Shown piece after piece: positions 30,723 through 32,667 of a stretch of 32,667 nt of DNA (the stretch's first letter is position 1; each line of letters opens with the position of its first letter). The notes below the pieces were generated by a model. That model was not told the DNA's origin and searched no databases. It saw nothing but the letters and a program-made list of their open reading frames with translations. The stretch lies in assembly GCA_000969725.1 (NCBI GenBank), contig JXSR01S042569.1, one strand, 5' to 3'. Origin of the DNA: Ophiothrix spiculata. Lineage: Eukaryota; Echinodermata; Ophiuroidea; Amphilepidida; Ophiotrichidae. Position numbers and translations under genes: made by a program.

Positions 30723-31649
30723 TCTCATAGGCAAGTAAGATTCTATGGAATTGCAGTGCTTGAATTTCAGGCGTGCAAGCCTATAGTTAAGCTGAGAAGT
30801 GCGATTAATCACATACTTAAGTTTCAATGGCTAAAATGTTCCTAGTTTTCAAATCATTGGACAAAAAAAAAGTAGTGGAGAAAATTCAACCATAAAAAAT
30901 CTTTTAAAATTGTAAGCTTTTGAAAAGCAGTTTCTTTTTTGAATACAAATGATAAAAATAAATTGTGTGCTCGAAATTTTTCTCAAAAAGAACAATATTT
31001 TTAGAACCCCTGGAAGAAACCACTATAATGTATGAACTAAATCTGTCCCAGAACAGAAACAGATCTAGCGACCAGCAATAAAAGTACCAGTGAGTTTGTT
31101 AGTAAAACTTTTGATTTATTTATGACTGCTTACTTTAAAAATTCTTTTAAAGATAATATTAGATCATCGGCTACCATATTTAATAAACTATTTTAGGTAT
31201 TATAGTCTGCAATAACACAAAAAGTCAGCTTTTGTATAGGCAAGCTTTAAGCTTACATGTGTGGCTTCAATACAACACATTGACTTTGGAATCGAATTTC
31301 ATATTGGCATTATGTTTACATTGACATTAATTGAAGTTGCAACCTATCAAAATCAAAATATGGTCTCTACTGTCTACATAATAGTACCCTGAGTTCTCAA
31401 TTATGTTAGGCTCACTGGGTTTTAGCGGTCAGGAAAAGTCCCTAGCCCTTCGGGCTCTGACCTTGACCATGGATTTTTTTTTAACGCCACTGTCAATATT
31501 TTTAATTTGATAACATTTGAAACATTGTTAATGTTATGCTATGAACCATACTTACACACACACAGCTTTTCCTTCCTTGACCAACTAAAAAAACAACAAC
31601 TTGTGTAATTGCTTTATGGAAAACTTTGAAACTTTTGAAAAGCACCTTG

Positions 31650-31731
31650 GTTTATTAAGGAGTGTGATTTGCAGCACCCCTGGCAGCACACCTATGTTTA
31701 TCAAGGAGTGCGATTTACAGCACACCTGTAT
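31650..31731 (+). repeat. Tandem duplication of about 45 bp
   Basis: AAGGAGTGTGATTTGCAGCAC and AAGGAGTGCGATTTACAGCAC, each preceded by TTTAT(T/C) and followed by CACCT-like sequence, stand 46 bases apart (shared parts AAGGAGTG and GCAC/CAGCAC). Confidence 0.7.
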
Positions 31732-31813
31732 TTTTTAAAATTCAATCCGTGGAATGGGGTCGATCTTTTCTTTGATGACCATTGATAGTGTCACATGATT
31801 AAAATGGCAAACT

Positions 31814-32090
31814 CTAACCCTATAACACTTTTCACCACTTCTTGGTTTCAAAACTATCTCATCGGAAATCTGCAAGTAAAATGGCAGATTTTCACCTGGA
31901 TTCGAACCCACAAACTCCCGCTTCCCAATCCAATTATCACTATGTCAAGCCACGTGGCTGGCGCTGCTGTGGCAGAGATTTTGTGATCATAGCTAACTGG
32001 GTCTATGACATATTTGGACTTGTGCGAATTTCTTAGCTTTGTGGAATGGGATTTTGTGATATTCAGTGGGCTGAGTGGGGTTAGGGCTAG
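31814..32090 (-). repeat. CCCTAA-terminated repeat, third long copy
   Basis: Termini CTAACCCTATAACACTTTTC and GAGTGGGGTTAGGGCTAG, reversed B box GGATTCGAACCC at 31898-31909, and the core CAAGCCACGTGGCTGGCGCT. It matches 21215-21483 over most of its length with a few insertions. Three overlapping ORFs here are not genes. Confidence 0.8.
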
Positions 32091-32340
32091 GTATTGCACT
32101 TTGGTATTCTGCAATACCCTCTGTCAGAGTTGCAACTTTTATGGGTATAGCAAGAGTGAGACATCAGAGGGATATGCAACCCCTCATGAGGATCTATTTG
32201 GATGTATTTGGGACATTTGTTTAAAGGTGTGTATTCCGATCACTTTCACTCACAAAATCAAATAAGAGATTTTGATACCAGATGCAAGTGCATATTTTTC
32301 TCATAGCACCTGTAAATTTCCATGCCCATATTATGTTTTT

Positions 32341-32667
32341 GTCCCCGCCGAATGAGTTCGGGATGGGGACTATAAAATGAGCTCCGTCCGTGTGTCTGTG
32401 TGTCCGTGTGTCCGTGATGAAAATGTTAACCCAAATGTTAACCTGCCTCTATCTCCAGGACCGTAAGACCAACGGTCACGAAACTTGGTGACATGAAGGG
32501 TCTCGGGATATACTTTTGCTGCACAACTTTTTGGGGGTGTGGTCGAGGTCATTCAAGGTCAAAAGGTCATTTGAGGTCAAATCTCAAAAATGTTCAAAAA
32601 GTTGACCAGAGGTCATCCGAGGTCATTTCAAGGTCACGGCTATAACTCATGAACCCTTGACCCTATA
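32341..32667 (+). repeat. Repeat with AGGTCA clusters, running off the window
   Basis: It opens with a GTCCCC...GGGGAC palindrome (32341-32370), followed by GTGTGTCTGTGTGTCCGTGT simple repeat, and then CTCCAGGACCGTAAGACC and ACGAAACTTGGTGACATGAA. The downstream part has AGGTCA at 32546, 32556, 32564, 32574, 32610, 32620 and 32631. The pattern suggests an interspersed repeat; no ends can be defined because it leaves the window. Confidence 0.6.

Larger units (their letters stand above)
30328..32667 (+). other. ST7: ST7 intron downstream of exon G (partial)
   Basis: Non-coding to the end of the window, with the repeats listed separately. The stretch 30723-31640 holds nothing that I recognise. 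Confidence 0.7.

Noticed and set aside
30495..30827. 110-residue minus-strand ORF
   Set aside because: It lies over copy B of the minisatellite element and contains the repeat peptide; it is an artefact of a repeat.

Overview
The window is eukaryotic: one split, intron-rich gene in AT-rich DNA, no operons or closely packed long ORFs, many short non-autonomous transposable elements, and a 50-base N run from a draft assembly. The coding exons are clearly ST7 (suppressor of tumorigenicity 7) on the + strand. The strong match to vertebrate ST7 together with tRNA-derived SINEs ending in (ATT)n, short inverted-repeat elements and minisatellites suggests a marine invertebrate, perhaps an echinoderm or hemichordate. 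The species is not determinable from this sequence alone.

Gene layout: seven consecutive internal exons lie at 2808-2940, 7796-7966, 16006-16084, 17620-17774, 22538-22635, 27418-27605 and 30225-30327. Their splice phases agree at every junction (0/1, 1/1, 1/2, 2/1, 1/0, 0/2, 2/0). Together they give 927 coding bases, or 309 residues without a stop. The N-terminal exons (membrane segments) lie upstream of the window and the C-terminal exons lie downstream; I found neither here. Everything between the exons is intron, 1.5-8 kb each. No other protein-coding gene, rRNA, functional tRNA or CRISPR array is supported.

Intron content: several short inverted-repeat (MITE-like) families, at least four tRNA-derived SINE copies, and a repeat family with CCCTAA-type termini and a tRNA-like B box. 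There is also a dispersed element carrying a 25-bp minisatellite (15 units at 6965-7350, about two units in its inverted relative near 30.6 kb), a diverged tandem array at 5.6-6.0 kb, a hairpin with arms of about 71-75 bp at 13.1 kb, and a repeat at the 3' edge with seven AGGTCA half-sites.

Most notable: the exon at 27418-27605 has a broken upstream copy. The first 83 bases of the exon plus about 128 bases of upstream intron are duplicated at 26699-26911. The copy is cut off by a mariner-like inverted-repeat element (26909-27287), and the second copy begins exactly where that element ends. The broken exon keeps a good 3' splice site and hits an in-frame stop supplied by the element. It is therefore either dead sequence or a candidate poison exon of ST7. 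I saw no multi-gene system; the interest lies in exon duplication and transposon-shaped gene structure.
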